A stretch of DNA of 39,669 bases from assembly GCA_964509505.1 (NCBI GenBank), contig CAZDYP010000021.1, forward strand, positions 1 through 39,669, given 5' to 3'. The position numbers were made by a program, and so were the translations under genes. Positions 23,087 to 31,442 of the stretch are shown piece by piece. Source of the stretch: CAZDYP01 sp964509505 (GTDB lineage Bacteria; Chloroflexota; Anaerolineae; JACRMK01). The stretch's first letter is position 1. Each line of letters opens with the position of its first letter. The notes under the pieces were generated by a model. That model was given only the letters and a program-made list of their open reading frames with translations, made no database searches and was not told the origin of the DNA.

Positions 23087-24421
23087 ATGTCCTACATTCC
23101 CAACACCGACGCTGACCGCGCGAAAATGTTAGCAATGGTCGGCGCGAACTCTGTCGCGGATTTGTTTGCCGATGTGCCAGCCGACAAGCGTTTCCCTCAA
23201 CTCAACCTCGAACCACCTCTCTCCGAAATGGAACTCCGCAAGTATTTCCAGGAGTTGGCAGAACGGAATCTTGACGCTAGTCACACGCTCAACTTTCTTG
23301 GCGCAGGCGCGTATCAACACTTCATCCCCGCCGCGCTCAACCATCTCATCTTGCGCGGCGAGTTTTACACTGCCTACACTCCCTATCAACCCGAAGTGTC
23401 GCAAGGCACGTTGACCGCCATCTACGAATATCAAACGCTGGTGTGCCAATTGACGGGCATGGATGCAGCGAACGCCTCGATGTACGATGGCTCGACGGCG
23501 ATGGCGGAGGCGGCGTTGATGGCGGCGCGTCTGACGCATCGTGATAAAATCGTCGTCGCCGAAACTGTGCATCCCGAATACCGCGAAGTCTTGCGGACGT
23601 TCACGCAAGGTCTCGAACTTCCCATACGCCATACGCCTTATGCCACACCTGATGGTCGTGTTGATCTTGATGCGTTGAAATCCGACATAGACGACCAAAC
23701 GGCGTGCGTCATCGCTCAATATCCAAACTTCTTTGGCGTCATCGAAGACCTTGGCGCTATCGGTGAAATCGCGCACGCGCAGGGCGCGTTGTTCGTCGTC
23801 GTCGTTGACCCGATTGCGCTCGGTCTCCTGAAAGCGCCCGGCGATTTTGGCGCAGACATCGTGGTGGGCGATGGGCAAGCGCTCGGTTGGGGCTTGAACT
23901 TCGGGGGACCGTATCTGGGTTTGTTTGCATGTCGCACGGCGCATATACGCCAGATGCCCGGCCGTCTCGTCGGCAAGACGGTGGACAAGGAAGGGCGACG
24001 CGGTTTCGTGTTGACGTTGCAAGCGCGCGAGCAACACATCCGACGCGAGAAAGCCACCTCTAACATCTGCACCAACGAGGCGCTGATGGCGCTCGCCGCA
24101 ACCGTGTATCTGTCGCTCGTCGGCAAAAACGGCTTGAAGCGCATCGCGGAGCTGTGCTATCACAAAGCGCATTACGCCGCTAGCGAGCTGGCAAAGTTGA
24201 GCGGCTATGAGCCGATGTTCGCTGCGCCATTCTTCAAAGAGTTTGCCATCCGCACGCCGAAGACCGTCGCCGCCCTCAACAAAAATTTGTTGAAGCGCAA
24301 CATCATCGGCGGCTATGATCTCGGACGCAACTACAAGTCGTTGAAGAAGACGATGCTGTTGTGCGTGACGGAACTGCACACGAAGGCGGATATTGATACA
24401 TTGGTGGAAGCGCTAAAGTAA
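23087..24421 (+). CDS. gcvPA: Glycine dehydrogenase (decarboxylating) subunit 1
   Basis: A 444-residue P-protein alpha subunit of the two-subunit type. P protein decarboxylates glycine and loads H protein. Typical segments: 'MSYIPNTDADRAKMLAMVGA', 'FLGAGAYQHFIPAALNHL', 'FYTAYTPYQPEVSQGTL', 'QTLVCQLTGMDAANASMYDG', and 'QALGWGLNFGGPYLGLFA'. The PLP lysine belongs to subunit 2, which should be encoded by gcvPB, but the next gene is an RraA-like protein instead. GGAG lies 6 bases before the ATG; the longer in-frame start at 23030 is in the repeat. Confidence 0.95.
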   Translation: MSYIPNTDADRAKMLAMVGANSVADLFADVPADKRFPQLNLEPPLSEMELRKYFQELAERNLDASHTLNFLGAGAYQHFIPAALNHLILRGEFYTAYTPYQPEVSQGTLTAIYEYQTLVCQLTGMDAANASMYDGSTAMAEAALMAARLTHRDKIVVAETVHPEYREVLRTFTQGLELPIRHTPYATPDGRVDLDALKSDIDDQTACVIAQYPNFFGVIEDLGAIGEIAHAQGALFVVVVDPIALGLLKAPGDFGADIVVGDGQALGWGLNFGGPYLGLFACRTAHIRQMPGRLVGKTVDKEGRRGFVLTLQAREQHIRREKATSNICTNEALMALAATVYLSLVGKNGLKRIAELCYHKAHYAASELAKLSGYEPMFAAPFFKEFAIRTPKTVAALNKNLLKRNIIGGYDLGRNYKSLKKTMLLCVTELHTKADIDTLVEALK

Positions 24422-24489
24422 GTGTCATGTGTCACGTATCAAGTGTCACGTCGCACCTGACACGTGACATTTGATGCTCAAGGATTTTC
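24422..24489. repeat. GTGTCA-type tandem repeat and first copy of a 32-bp direct repeat
   Basis: 24422-24450 holds GTGTCAYGT units and 24456-24470 their complement GACACGTGACA. The last 32 bases (24458-24489) are repeated exactly at 24585-24616 just before the next gene. This first copy holds the same AAGGA sequence that serves as the ribosome binding site in the second copy. Confidence 0.75.
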
Positions 24490-24584
24490 GGGTCTCCTGA
24501 CTTTGATGTAGAAACCCTCCACTTGCTCGCGCGGGATTTGAAATCCCGCGCTTGGGCGGTGGATTACAAATCCACCGCGAGCGT
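24490..24584. mobile_element. 95-bp palindromic module between identical 32-bp direct repeats
   Basis: Begins with the GGGTCTCCTGACTTTGATGTA sequence also seen at 15796. It then holds two hairpins: a perfect palindrome GCGCGGGATTTGAAATCCCGCGC and CGGTGGATT ACA AATCCACCG. The exact 32-bp repeats on both sides (24458-24489, 24585-24616) suggest either insertion with duplication of flanking DNA or segmental duplication. No coding capacity. Confidence 0.55.
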
Positions 24585-24618
24585 TGACACGTGACATTTG
24601 ATGCTCAAGGATTTTCCC

Positions 24619-25344
24619 ATGCCAAACCTTGATCCGAAAGATGCGGAACTGTTCACCAAGTTGACGAGCGTCGCGATTGATTCACTATGGAGCGCGCTGG
24701 ACAGGCTCGGCTATCCCGACATGTTCATCGAAGGCGTGAAGCCTGTCCATGCGAACTTAGAGCGCAAGATGGCGGGGCGCGCGATTACGTTGCGTTACTT
24801 GCCCGTCCGCAAAGATTTCGTCGAGCGCATTCGCGCGCAAGAACTATACGGCTTGAACGTGCGCGTGGCGGAAGAAGCGCAGCCGGGTGCCGTCATTGTC
24901 GTTGAGTCGGGCGGCGAAACAGGCGCGGGCTTTTGGGGCGACGTAATTGCGACACGCTTTATCGTGCGCGGCGGCGTCGGCATCGTGACCGACGGCGCCA
25001 TGCGCGATCTCTCGCAGACGCGCGGCATGGATATCGCGATTTACGTGCGCGAGACCCATCCCGCTGCGAGCTGGCGGCGCATGGTTGCGGTGGACATGAA
25101 TTTGCCGATTCGGTGCAGCAATGTGACCGTATTGCCCGGCGACCTCATCGTGGGCGATGCGGAAGGTGTGCTGGTTGTGCCTGCGCAGCTCGCCGAGCAA
25201 GTCGCCGACCAAGCCATTGCCGCCGAAGAGAAGGAAGAGTACATCCGCAACAAATTGCTGGGCGGCTCGACCATTCTCGGCGTCTATCCGCCCAACGAAG
25301 CCATCACGCGCGAGTTTGAAGAGTGGAAGAAGAAACAACCGTGA
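24619..25344 (+). CDS. RraA-like / HMG aldolase-fold protein
   Basis: A 241-residue member of the RraA / 4-hydroxy-4-methyl-2-oxoglutarate aldolase superfamily. The active-site region is 'GFWGDVIATRFIVRGGVGIV' followed by 'TDGAMRDLSQTR', with the conserved Asp-Gly and Arg-Asp. Other hallmarks are 'PGAVIVVESGG', 'VLPGDLIVGDAEGVLVVP' and 'VADQAIAAEEKEEY'. Members are divalent-metal aldolases, oxaloacetate decarboxylases, or RNase E regulators. The length exceeds classic RraA (about 160), so an aldolase or lyase is more likely. Start: ATG 24619 with AAGGA 7-8 bases upstream, lying in the 32-bp repeat. It sits between gcvPA and serB; a role in C2/C3 carbon metabolism is inferred. Confidence 0.8.
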   Translation: MPNLDPKDAELFTKLTSVAIDSLWSALDRLGYPDMFIEGVKPVHANLERKMAGRAITLRYLPVRKDFVERIRAQELYGLNVRVAEEAQPGAVIVVESGGETGAGFWGDVIATRFIVRGGVGIVTDGAMRDLSQTRGMDIAIYVRETHPAASWRRMVAVDMNLPIRCSNVTVLPGDLIVGDAEGVLVVPAQLAEQVADQAIAAEEKEEYIRNKLLGGSTILGVYPPNEAITREFEEWKKKQP

Positions 25345-25410
25345 ACAGTGAGCAGTGAACAGTGAGCGAGAGTGACTATGCGCTGAACCCTGAACACGGT
25401 TTACAATGAA
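25345..25410. repeat. CAGTGAAC/CAGTGAGC short tandem repeat
   Basis: Units of GAACAGTGAGCAGT repeat at 25343-25366, followed by CTGAACCCTGAACAC-like sequence to 25410. This is the whole spacer before serB, and it appears to hold no other signal. Confidence 0.45.
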
Positions 25411-25412
25411 CA

Positions 25413-26216
25413 ATGTATCGAACGATTATCTTTGATTGTGACAGCACCTTAACGCGCATCGAGGGCATAGACGAGTTGGCGCGACTCAAGGGCATGGGCG
25501 TGGAGGTAGCGGAGTTGACGCGGCGCGCGATGGAGGGTGAGGTGTCGTTGCAAGAGGTGTATCGCTTGCGGCTGGATTTGCTGACGCCGACGCGCGCAGA
25601 ATTGCAAGCTGTCGCGCAACGCTACATTGCGGAGTGTGTGCCTGAGGCGCGCGAGACGGTTCGCGTGTTGCAAGCGTGTGGGCGTGAGGTGTTCATCGTA
25701 AGCGCGGGACTGGAGCCGTGCGTCGTGGAGTTCGCGCGTTGGCTGGGTGTGAAGCGGGAGCAGGTGCGCGCGGTGCCGCCGCAATTCGATCAGCTCGCGG
25801 GCGATTGGCACCAGTTTCATCGGCGGCGTTATGGCGCGAATCTCGCCGAGCGCGTGATTGATGTGAGCGCGACGCCGTTGGTGCAACAACACGGCAAGCG
25901 CGAGCTCATCGCAGCGCTGCCCAAGCGCGGACGCTCGATGCTCGTCGGCGATGGCATGAACGATTGGGCGGCGCGCGAGTCCGTCAATCTGTTTGTGGGT
26001 TTTGGCGGCGTGGTGCGCCGCGCCTCTGTCGAAGCCAAAGCCGAAGTGTATCTGACTGCGCCGACGCTCGCCGCGATTGTGCCGTTGGCGCTATCGCCGC
26101 GTGAGACGCAGCTGTTGCAAGGCGAGGGGCGGCGCGTGTTTGAGTGTGGGGTGCGCGCGTTGCGGGAGGGGATGACGAGAGGAATAGAAAAAATTGAGGT
26201 GCTAGCTATTGCGTGA
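25413..26216 (+). CDS. serB: HAD-family phosphatase, probable phosphoserine phosphatase
   Basis: A 267-residue HAD hydrolase. Motif I is 'IIFDCDSTLT' (residues 5-14) with the nucleophile Asp, motif II 'VFIVSAG' near residue 93, and motif III/IV 'SMLVGDGMNDWAA' near 175. The small cap 'IEGIDELARLKGMGVEVAEL' resembles SerB. Its stop overlaps the serA start (TGATG at 26214-26218), which supports a role as the last step of serine synthesis. The C-terminal tail after about residue 230 is longer than in SerB and unrecognised. Cytoplasmic. Phosphoserine specificity is inferred from context. Confidence 0.8.
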   Translation: MYRTIIFDCDSTLTRIEGIDELARLKGMGVEVAELTRRAMEGEVSLQEVYRLRLDLLTPTRAELQAVAQRYIAECVPEARETVRVLQACGREVFIVSAGLEPCVVEFARWLGVKREQVRAVPPQFDQLAGDWHQFHRRRYGANLAERVIDVSATPLVQQHGKRELIAALPKRGRSMLVGDGMNDWAARESVNLFVGFGGVVRRASVEAKAEVYLTAPTLAAIVPLALSPRETQLLQGEGRRVFECGVRALREGMTRGIEKIEVLAIA

Positions 26217-27811
26217 TGTTCAAAATTCTAATTACCGACGATATTTCTCCCGCGGGACTTACACTCTTACAGCAAGCGGTGGATACAAACATTGATATTG
26301 TGAAGCGACCTCCGCGTGAGCGCTTGCTTGAGCTCATCGGCAACTACGATGCGGTTATCACGCGCAGTGCGACAGCGTTGGATGCGGCTGTGTTTGCTGC
26401 CGCACAGCGCTTGAAGGTCGCGGGGCGCGCAGGGGTTGGTCTCGACAATGTGGACATTGATGCGGCGACGGCAGCGGGTGTGATGGTGATGAACACGCCG
26501 GAAGCGAATACGTTGGCCGCCACAGAACATACGTTGGCGCTGATGTTAGCATTGTGTCGGCGCTTGCCTGATGCTCATGCTTCGCTGAAACGCGGCGAGT
26601 GGAATCGCGCGCAGTTCATGGGTGTGCAGCTCTATGAAAAGACATTGGGTGTAATTGGTTTTGGGCGCATTGGTTCGCGCGTGGCAGAGCGCGCCAGGGC
26701 GTTCGGTATGACCGTCATCGCCTACGACCCATACATCAGCGAAGACATAGCGGAACGCGCCAAAGTCGAACTGCTGATGAATCTGGACGAGTTGCTGGCG
26801 CGCGCCGATTTTGTGACGTTACACATGCCATTGACCGACGAAACGCGCGCGCTGCTTGGGCGCGCGCAATTCGCGCGCCTGAAGCGCGGCGCGCGACTTG
26901 TCAACTGCGCGCGCGGCGAGTTGGTGGACGAGGCGGCGTTATTGACGGCGTTGGAGTCGGGGCAACTGGCAGGCGCAGCGCTGGATGTGTTCAGTGAGGA
27001 ACCGCCCCAGTCGGAGTTATTGCGTCGTCTCATCGCGCGCGACAACGTGATTGTGACGCCGCATCTCGGCGCGAATACTGTTGAGGCGCAAGAAGATGTC
27101 GGCACGCAAATCGCGCGGCAAGTGCTCGAAGCGTTGCGCGGCGAAAATTTTCAGAACGCCGTCAACTTGCCCTTCGTCAGCGCGACGGGTTACAAAGAAT
27201 CGTTGCCCTATTTGCGACTGGCTGAAGCGCTCGGCTCGTTGCATACGCAGCTCGTCAAAGGACGCATCACGCGCGTCGAATTGGCGTTTGAGGGCGAGGA
27301 AATGTTAGGGCGCGTGAAGGCGCTGACCGTTGCGCTGTTGAAAGGCATGCTCACGCCCGTGTTGAAGGAGCGCATCAATTACGTGAATGCGCCGCGTCTT
27401 GCCGAAGAACGCGGCATCACGGTTTCACAAATCCCCGCGCGCGAACCATCCGATTACAGCAATTTGTTGACGTGCCGCATCAGCTCTACGCAAGAAGAAC
27501 GCACGATTGCAGGCACGCTTTTCTCCGGGCGCGCGCCGCGCATCGTGCGGATTGACGACTACTTGATGGACGGCACGCCCGAAGGACGCATCCTCGTGAT
27601 GACGAGCCGCGACGTGCCGGGCGTCATTGGCAAAGTCGGCACGCTGCTCGGCGAACATCACATCAACATTGCCGAATGGCGGCTGGGGCGCACCGCGCCC
27701 GGCGGCATGGCGAAGTCGTTCATCAATGTAGATGACCCGGTGAGCGATGAGGTGATGGAGAAATTGCGCGCGCTGCCGCAGGTGATGGATATTCGGCAAG
27801 TGGTCTTGTAG
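26216..27811 (+). CDS. serA: D-3-phosphoglycerate dehydrogenase
   Basis: 531 residues, NAD-dependent, first step of serine synthesis. Rossmann motif 'LGVIGFGRIGSRVAERARAFG' region near residues 143-160. Catalytic residues: Arg in 'NCARGELVDEAAL', Glu in 'LDVFSEEPP', His in 'VTPHLGANTVEAQ'. A middle domain (about 320-450) and a C-terminal ACT domain ('RILVMTSRDVPGVIGKVGTL') give the long type-1 layout, in which ACT usually mediates serine feedback. ATG 26216 overlaps the serB stop; GTG 26213 is the alternative. The gcv genes upstream are a logical partner set for serine-glycine-C1 flux. Confidence 0.95.
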   Translation: MFKILITDDISPAGLTLLQQAVDTNIDIVKRPPRERLLELIGNYDAVITRSATALDAAVFAAAQRLKVAGRAGVGLDNVDIDAATAAGVMVMNTPEANTLAATEHTLALMLALCRRLPDAHASLKRGEWNRAQFMGVQLYEKTLGVIGFGRIGSRVAERARAFGMTVIAYDPYISEDIAERAKVELLMNLDELLARADFVTLHMPLTDETRALLGRAQFARLKRGARLVNCARGELVDEAALLTALESGQLAGAALDVFSEEPPQSELLRRLIARDNVIVTPHLGANTVEAQEDVGTQIARQVLEALRGENFQNAVNLPFVSATGYKESLPYLRLAEALGSLHTQLVKGRITRVELAFEGEEMLGRVKALTVALLKGMLTPVLKERINYVNAPRLAEERGITVSQIPAREPSDYSNLLTCRISSTQEERTIAGTLFSGRAPRIVRIDDYLMDGTPEGRILVMTSRDVPGVIGKVGTLLGEHHINIAEWRLGRTAPGGMAKSFINVDDPVSDEVMEKLRALPQVMDIRQVVL

Positions 27812-27860
27812 GCGCATCATCAAATGGGATGGCGATGGCGTACGAAATATGCCAGACACA

Positions 27861-27886
27861 CGAAAAATGACTTAAGTCGTTACTAC
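27861..27886. terminator. Palindrome between convergent serA and dcyD genes
   Basis: GACTTAAGTC (27869-27878) is a perfect palindrome in the 84-bp gap between two convergent genes. It has no T-tract, so a terminator role is only suggested by position. Confidence 0.25.
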
Positions 27887-27895
27887 CTGTAAGGT

Positions 27896-28876
27896 CTAAC
27901 CACTCAGTTCCGCATGATACGCAAATAACGCAGGCGTGCCGCCCGTATGAATGAACAACACCGTTTCATCTTTGACGATGACGCCGTTGCGGATGTCGTG
28001 AATCAGCGCGGCGGCGGCTTTCGCCGTATAGACGGGATCGAGCAAGAGGCCCTCGTGTTCCGCGAACAAACGAATCGCCTCTTGCGATTCGGGCGTCGGC
28101 ACGCCGTACGCGGGTCCGGTGAAGCGATCATCCACGATCACATCGTCGGTCGTGAAGCGTGTCGGCACGCCCAACACTTGCGCGCCCTCGTTAGCCGTGC
28201 GGACGACGTTCGCCTGCACGCCATCGGCTTTGCGTCCGGGGCTGACGCCGACGATGCGATACGGCGCATGATACAGCCGCGCGCCGAGCAACAAGCCGCC
28301 CTGTGTGCCGCCTGACCCCGACGACGCATAGACGCGGTGGACGGCGATGCCTCGCTCCACGAGTTGCTGCGCTAATTCTAGCGCCAATCCAACGTAGCCC
28401 AACGCGCCGATGCCATTCGAGCCGCCGACGGGAATCACGTAAGGACGATGGCCCTTGCGTCGCTCGCCGGCTGCGAGCTCATTCATTACCGCCAGCGTGT
28501 CTTCATTTTCTGTATAAACAATCTCCGCCTTCAAAAGTTTGTCCAGCAATAGATTACCCTGATCTTCATTGTGGTGGCCGGGCGTGAACACCAGCACGCA
28601 ACGTATCCCCATTTTGCGTGCGGCGGCGGCTGTTTGCCTGCAATGATTCGATTGCGGCGCGCCCGCGGTGAACACGACATTGGCATCGTGCTGCAGCGCA
28701 TCGGCGAAAAGATATTCAAGTTTACGCGTCTTGTTACCCCCAAACGCGAGTCCCGTCAAATCATCGCGCTTGACGAGGATGCGCGGTCCTCCTAATACCT
28801 TCGATAAATTCGCCGCTTCGTCCAACGGCGTCGGTAAATGCGCGAGCCGCACGCGCGGCATTCTTTCGAGAGACAT
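27896..28876 (-). CDS. D-cysteine desulfhydrase / ACC deaminase family PLP enzyme
   Basis: A 326-residue fold-type II PLP enzyme. The PLP lysine lies in 'FGGNKTRKLEYL', the substrate loop in 'TAGAPQSNHCRQTAAAA', and the phosphate-binding Gly-rich loop in 'SSGSGGTQGGLLLG'. The C-terminal 'FIHTGGTPALFAYH' is typical of D-cysteine desulfhydrases. These turn D-cysteine into pyruvate, sulfide and ammonia; ACC deaminases share the fold. GGAG sits 5-6 bases before the ATG. Length fits. It is followed by a long tandem repeat, so it is probably transcribed alone. Confidence 0.88.
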   Translation of the reverse strand: MSLERMPRVRLAHLPTPLDEAANLSKVLGGPRILVKRDDLTGLAFGGNKTRKLEYLFADALQHDANVVFTAGAPQSNHCRQTAAAARKMGIRCVLVFTPGHHNEDQGNLLLDKLLKAEIVYTENEDTLAVMNELAAGERRKGHRPYVIPVGGSNGIGALGYVGLALELAQQLVERGIAVHRVYASSGSGGTQGGLLLGARLYHAPYRIVGVSPGRKADGVQANVVRTANEGAQVLGVPTRFTTDDVIVDDRFTGPAYGVPTPESQEAIRLFAEHEGLLLDPVYTAKAAAALIHDIRNGVIVKDETVLFIHTGGTPALFAYHAELSG

Positions 28877-28941
28877 AGTGACTCCATTTTAGATTTTTGA
28901 TTTCGGTTTACCGTTGCAGATTGTGAAGCAGCACCGATGAA

Positions 28942-29040
28942 TGTGCCAAGTGCCAAGTGTCAAGTGTCAAGTGTCAAGTGTCAAGTCACTTGATGCCACA
29001 TGATACTTGACACATGACACATGACACATGACACTTGCCA
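28942..29040. repeat. GTGTCAA short tandem repeat array with inverted arm
   Basis: Five or more AAGTGTC units (28948-28985) are followed by complementary CACATGACA units (29007-29034). The two halves can pair into a long hairpin. It fills the 168-bp spacer between the LCP gene stop and the desulfhydrase start. Confidence 0.7.
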
Positions 29041-29044
29041 CCTG

Positions 29045-30304
29045 CTACTTGCAGCTGCGAGGCCGTTTAATCGCGTCCGTCAACGGTTGTCCAGTCCAGA
29101 TGTTCTGCACACCTGCTTGTATCTTCGCTTGATCGGGCAGCAACACTTGCGCGCCGCTGCTCGTCCGCCATGAACGCACCTTGCTTTCGTCAATCAAAAA
29201 GCCGCGCACATTCTTCAAATCAATCTCGGCGCCGAGTTTGGTGAGCGCGAGAATGGTTTGCGGAGGAATATCGGTGTCGGTCATGGCGACGAGCTGCTTC
29301 ACCACCTCGGGCAAGCGTGGCAGCACGTCTGGACTGAGCAATTTTTTGCGGATGGCAAGCAGCACAGCCTGTTGTCGTCTCATGCGGTCGAAGTCGCTGG
29401 TCGTGTGGCGTGTGCGCGAGAACGCCAGCGCCATTGTGCCGTCCATTTTCACGGGACCCGCGGGGATGTCAATCCAACCTGCCTCTGCGACACGGCATTC
29501 GACATCTACGGTGATGCCGCCAAGCGCATCCACCGCCTTCACGAAGCCGCCGAAGTCTATGCGCGCGTAATAATGAATGGGAATGCCGAGCTTGACCTGT
29601 AACACTTGCTTGAGCAGCTTCGTGCCGCCGACGACGTCGAGTGTGTTGATGCGATTCGCATAGTTGGGCAGTTCGATCCACAAATCGCGTGGGATGGTGA
29701 CGACGGCAGCGCGTTTGCCCTCGGGATCAATGGCGACGATGATGATGGTGTCGGTGCGCCCAACGCCCGATGTGCCGCGTCGGTCGCTGCCAAGTAAAAC
29801 GATGTTGAGTGTCTGGGGCCAATTAGCAAGTTGTTCAGGCTTCGCCAAGCTGGGGAGCGAACCAGCGGGCAACGGCGCGCGGGTGGGTGAGGGAGTTGCG
29901 GTGGGACGAGGCGTGTTAGTGGGACGCGGACGAGTGGCTGTGGGTGTGGGCGTGGGTGTGTCGGCAGGAGGGGGAATGCCGCCTTTGAGCACGGGCGTAT
30001 AAGTGGGTGTGGGAGCAGTGGCAACGACCGCAGGCGCAACGGGCGCATCATCATCTTCTTCAGCGGATAGCGCAGGGGCTGGCAATGCAGCTAGCGCGGC
30101 GCCCAGCGCATGTTCGTCAATCGCTTCTGTTTCAGGAATGTCAAGCTGATAGGCGGCAATACTAAACAGCACGTAACACAATAGCGCCGCCATCGCCAGG
30201 TCAAGCGTGAGGAAAGCGTAGAGATGCGTCCACGTGAAGCCACGACGGCGTGGGCGTGAGCGTCGCAAGGTCGAGTTCGGCATGGTAGAGAAAAGCTGGT
30301 TCAC
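29045..30304 (-). CDS. LytR-CpsA-Psr (LCP) family cell-wall protein
   Basis: 419 residues. A basic N terminus ('RRSRPRRRGF') and a transmembrane helix at about 29-51 ('AFLTLDLAMAALLCYVLF') are followed by a Pro/Thr-rich extracytoplasmic linker (about 85-150). The LCP catalytic domain has 'LLGSDRRGTSGVGRTDTIII', 'VVTIPRDLWIEL', and the Arg/Asp cluster 'FSRTRHTTSDFDRMRRQQ'. LCP enzymes transfer polyprenyl-phosphate-linked glycopolymers to the cell wall or to other acceptors. A GTG at 30304 overlaps the proC stop (GTGA); an internal ATG at 30283 is an alternative. Coupling to proC looks like chance gene packing rather than shared function. Confidence 0.88.
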   Translation of the reverse strand: MNQLFSTMPNSTLRRSRPRRRGFTWTHLYAFLTLDLAMAALLCYVLFSIAAYQLDIPETEAIDEHALGAALAALPAPALSAEEDDDAPVAPAVVATAPTPTYTPVLKGGIPPPADTPTPTPTATRPRPTNTPRPTATPSPTRAPLPAGSLPSLAKPEQLANWPQTLNIVLLGSDRRGTSGVGRTDTIIIVAIDPEGKRAAVVTIPRDLWIELPNYANRINTLDVVGGTKLLKQVLQVKLGIPIHYYARIDFGGFVKAVDALGGITVDVECRVAEAGWIDIPAGPVKMDGTMALAFSRTRHTTSDFDRMRRQQAVLLAIRKKLLSPDVLPRLPEVVKQLVAMTDTDIPPQTILALTKLGAEIDLKNVRGFLIDESKVRSWRTSSGAQVLLPDQAKIQAGVQNIWTGQPLTDAIKRPRSCK

Positions 30305-31137
30305 TCAATCTGGCTCCGCTTCTTCCCCCTTCCTAACTGCACCGCGCGCTGATAGCCTGCCCAAATCGCGCGCGAGACCGCCGTACGAAAGCCTGCCTTC
30401 TCCAGGTAGTATAACGCTTCGGCGCTCGTGCCGCCGGGCGATGTGACCTGATTGCGCGAGCGCGCAAAATGGTCAGGCGAATGCTGCGCGTACTCGACGG
30501 TGCCTCTCACTGTTTGCAACACGAGTTGCTCGGCGACGTTCCGCGAGAAGCCGAGATGCACCGCCGCATCCACCATCGCCTCCATGAACAAGAACACATA
30601 AGCGGGCCCGTTACCCGAAATCGCCGTCGCCATGTCGAGGTAGTCTTCGTCGTCAACAAAAATTTGCTGACCGCACGCGCCGAGAATCGCTTCGGCTTGT
30701 TTGCGTTGTGCGGGCGTCACATCTTGCGACGCCGTCCAAACGGTGATGCCTTGCCCGATGCGCGCGGGCGTGTTCGGCATCGAGCGCACGATGCCGCTGT
30801 GCAATAAACTATGCGCGATCGTTTCGATGCGCGTGCCTGCGAGAATCGAAAGGACAAGCGCCTCGGGCGTGAGGTGTCCGTGCAACTCGCGCGCGACGAC
30901 GGGCAACAGCTGTGGTTTGATGCTCAACACGACGACGTGCGCGCCTTTGATGGCGTCATGGTTGCTCGTCGTCACGCATACGCCATATTTTTGTTGCAAC
31001 GCTTCGCCGCGCGCGACCCGCGGGCCCGACGCGATGATTTGCTTGGGCGCGATGAGTTTCTGATTGATGAGCCCGGCGATCATCGCCTCCGCCATCGCGC
31101 CAGAGCCGATGAAGGCGAGCGTGGTATCTGAAAGCAT
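30301..31137 (-). CDS. proC: Pyrroline-5-carboxylate reductase
   Basis: 278 residues, final step of proline synthesis. NADPH-binding 'TLAFIGSGAMAEAMIAGL' at the N terminus and the C-terminal proC signature 'VTSPGGTSAEALYYLEKAGF' are clear. 'RSMPNTPARIGQGITVW' is also typical. GGAG lies 6 bases before ATG 31137; an in-frame start at 31167 lacks such a site. Length fits the family (about 270). Cytoplasmic. Confidence 0.95.
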   Translation of the reverse strand: MLSDTTLAFIGSGAMAEAMIAGLINQKLIAPKQIIASGPRVARGEALQQKYGVCVTTSNHDAIKGAHVVVLSIKPQLLPVVARELHGHLTPEALVLSILAGTRIETIAHSLLHSGIVRSMPNTPARIGQGITVWTASQDVTPAQRKQAEAILGACGQQIFVDDEDYLDMATAISGNGPAYVFLFMEAMVDAAVHLGFSRNVAEQLVLQTVRGTVEYAQHSPDHFARSRNQVTSPGGTSAEALYYLEKAGFRTAVSRAIWAGYQRAVQLGRGKKRSQIE

Positions 31138-31317
31138 GTGAACTCCTAAGCAGATTACATAGAGCATGCGCGAAGGTCAACTTATGCGCCCTCATTCTAC
31201 TATGAACTATGCCAAGCAAAAAAGGTTGTTCGCGCAAATTTTACGCTTTTTTTACGCGCTGGGCGTAGTATGGGCATAACAGCTCATTCAAGGCATTCCC
31301 ATCGTTAGAAAAGGGAG

Positions 31318-31401
31318 ATGGTATGCGACGCCGCGTGTCTTGAGCAGGTGACACCCCAGATGTTTGATTTCGCGGAGCAGGTGCGCGAGACAAGTCGTTA
31401 G
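31318..31401 (+). pseudogene. Relic of the Cys-motif repeat protein (27 codons)
   Basis: The 27-codon frame 'MVCDAACLEQVTPQMFDFAE' + 'QVRETSR' nearly duplicates the C terminus of the small protein at 34803-35081 ('VCNAACLELLTLQMFDFAEQ'). DNA identity with 35001-35080 is high, including an identical stretch from 'CAGATGTTT' to 'CGCGAGAC'. It begins right after AAGGGAG but has no signal peptide, so I read it as a leftover duplication at the left edge of the accessory island. The spacer 31138-31317 otherwise shows nothing clear. Confidence 0.5.
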
Positions 31402-31442
31402 AAACGAGGGCAAAGCGTGGCTTTGCGCTCTTCAGGATTCGT

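Noticed and set aside
22541..29040. Spacer tandem repeats as possible CRISPR arrays
   Set aside because: Units are 7-10 bp with no unique spacers and no cas genes; they are short tandem repeats.
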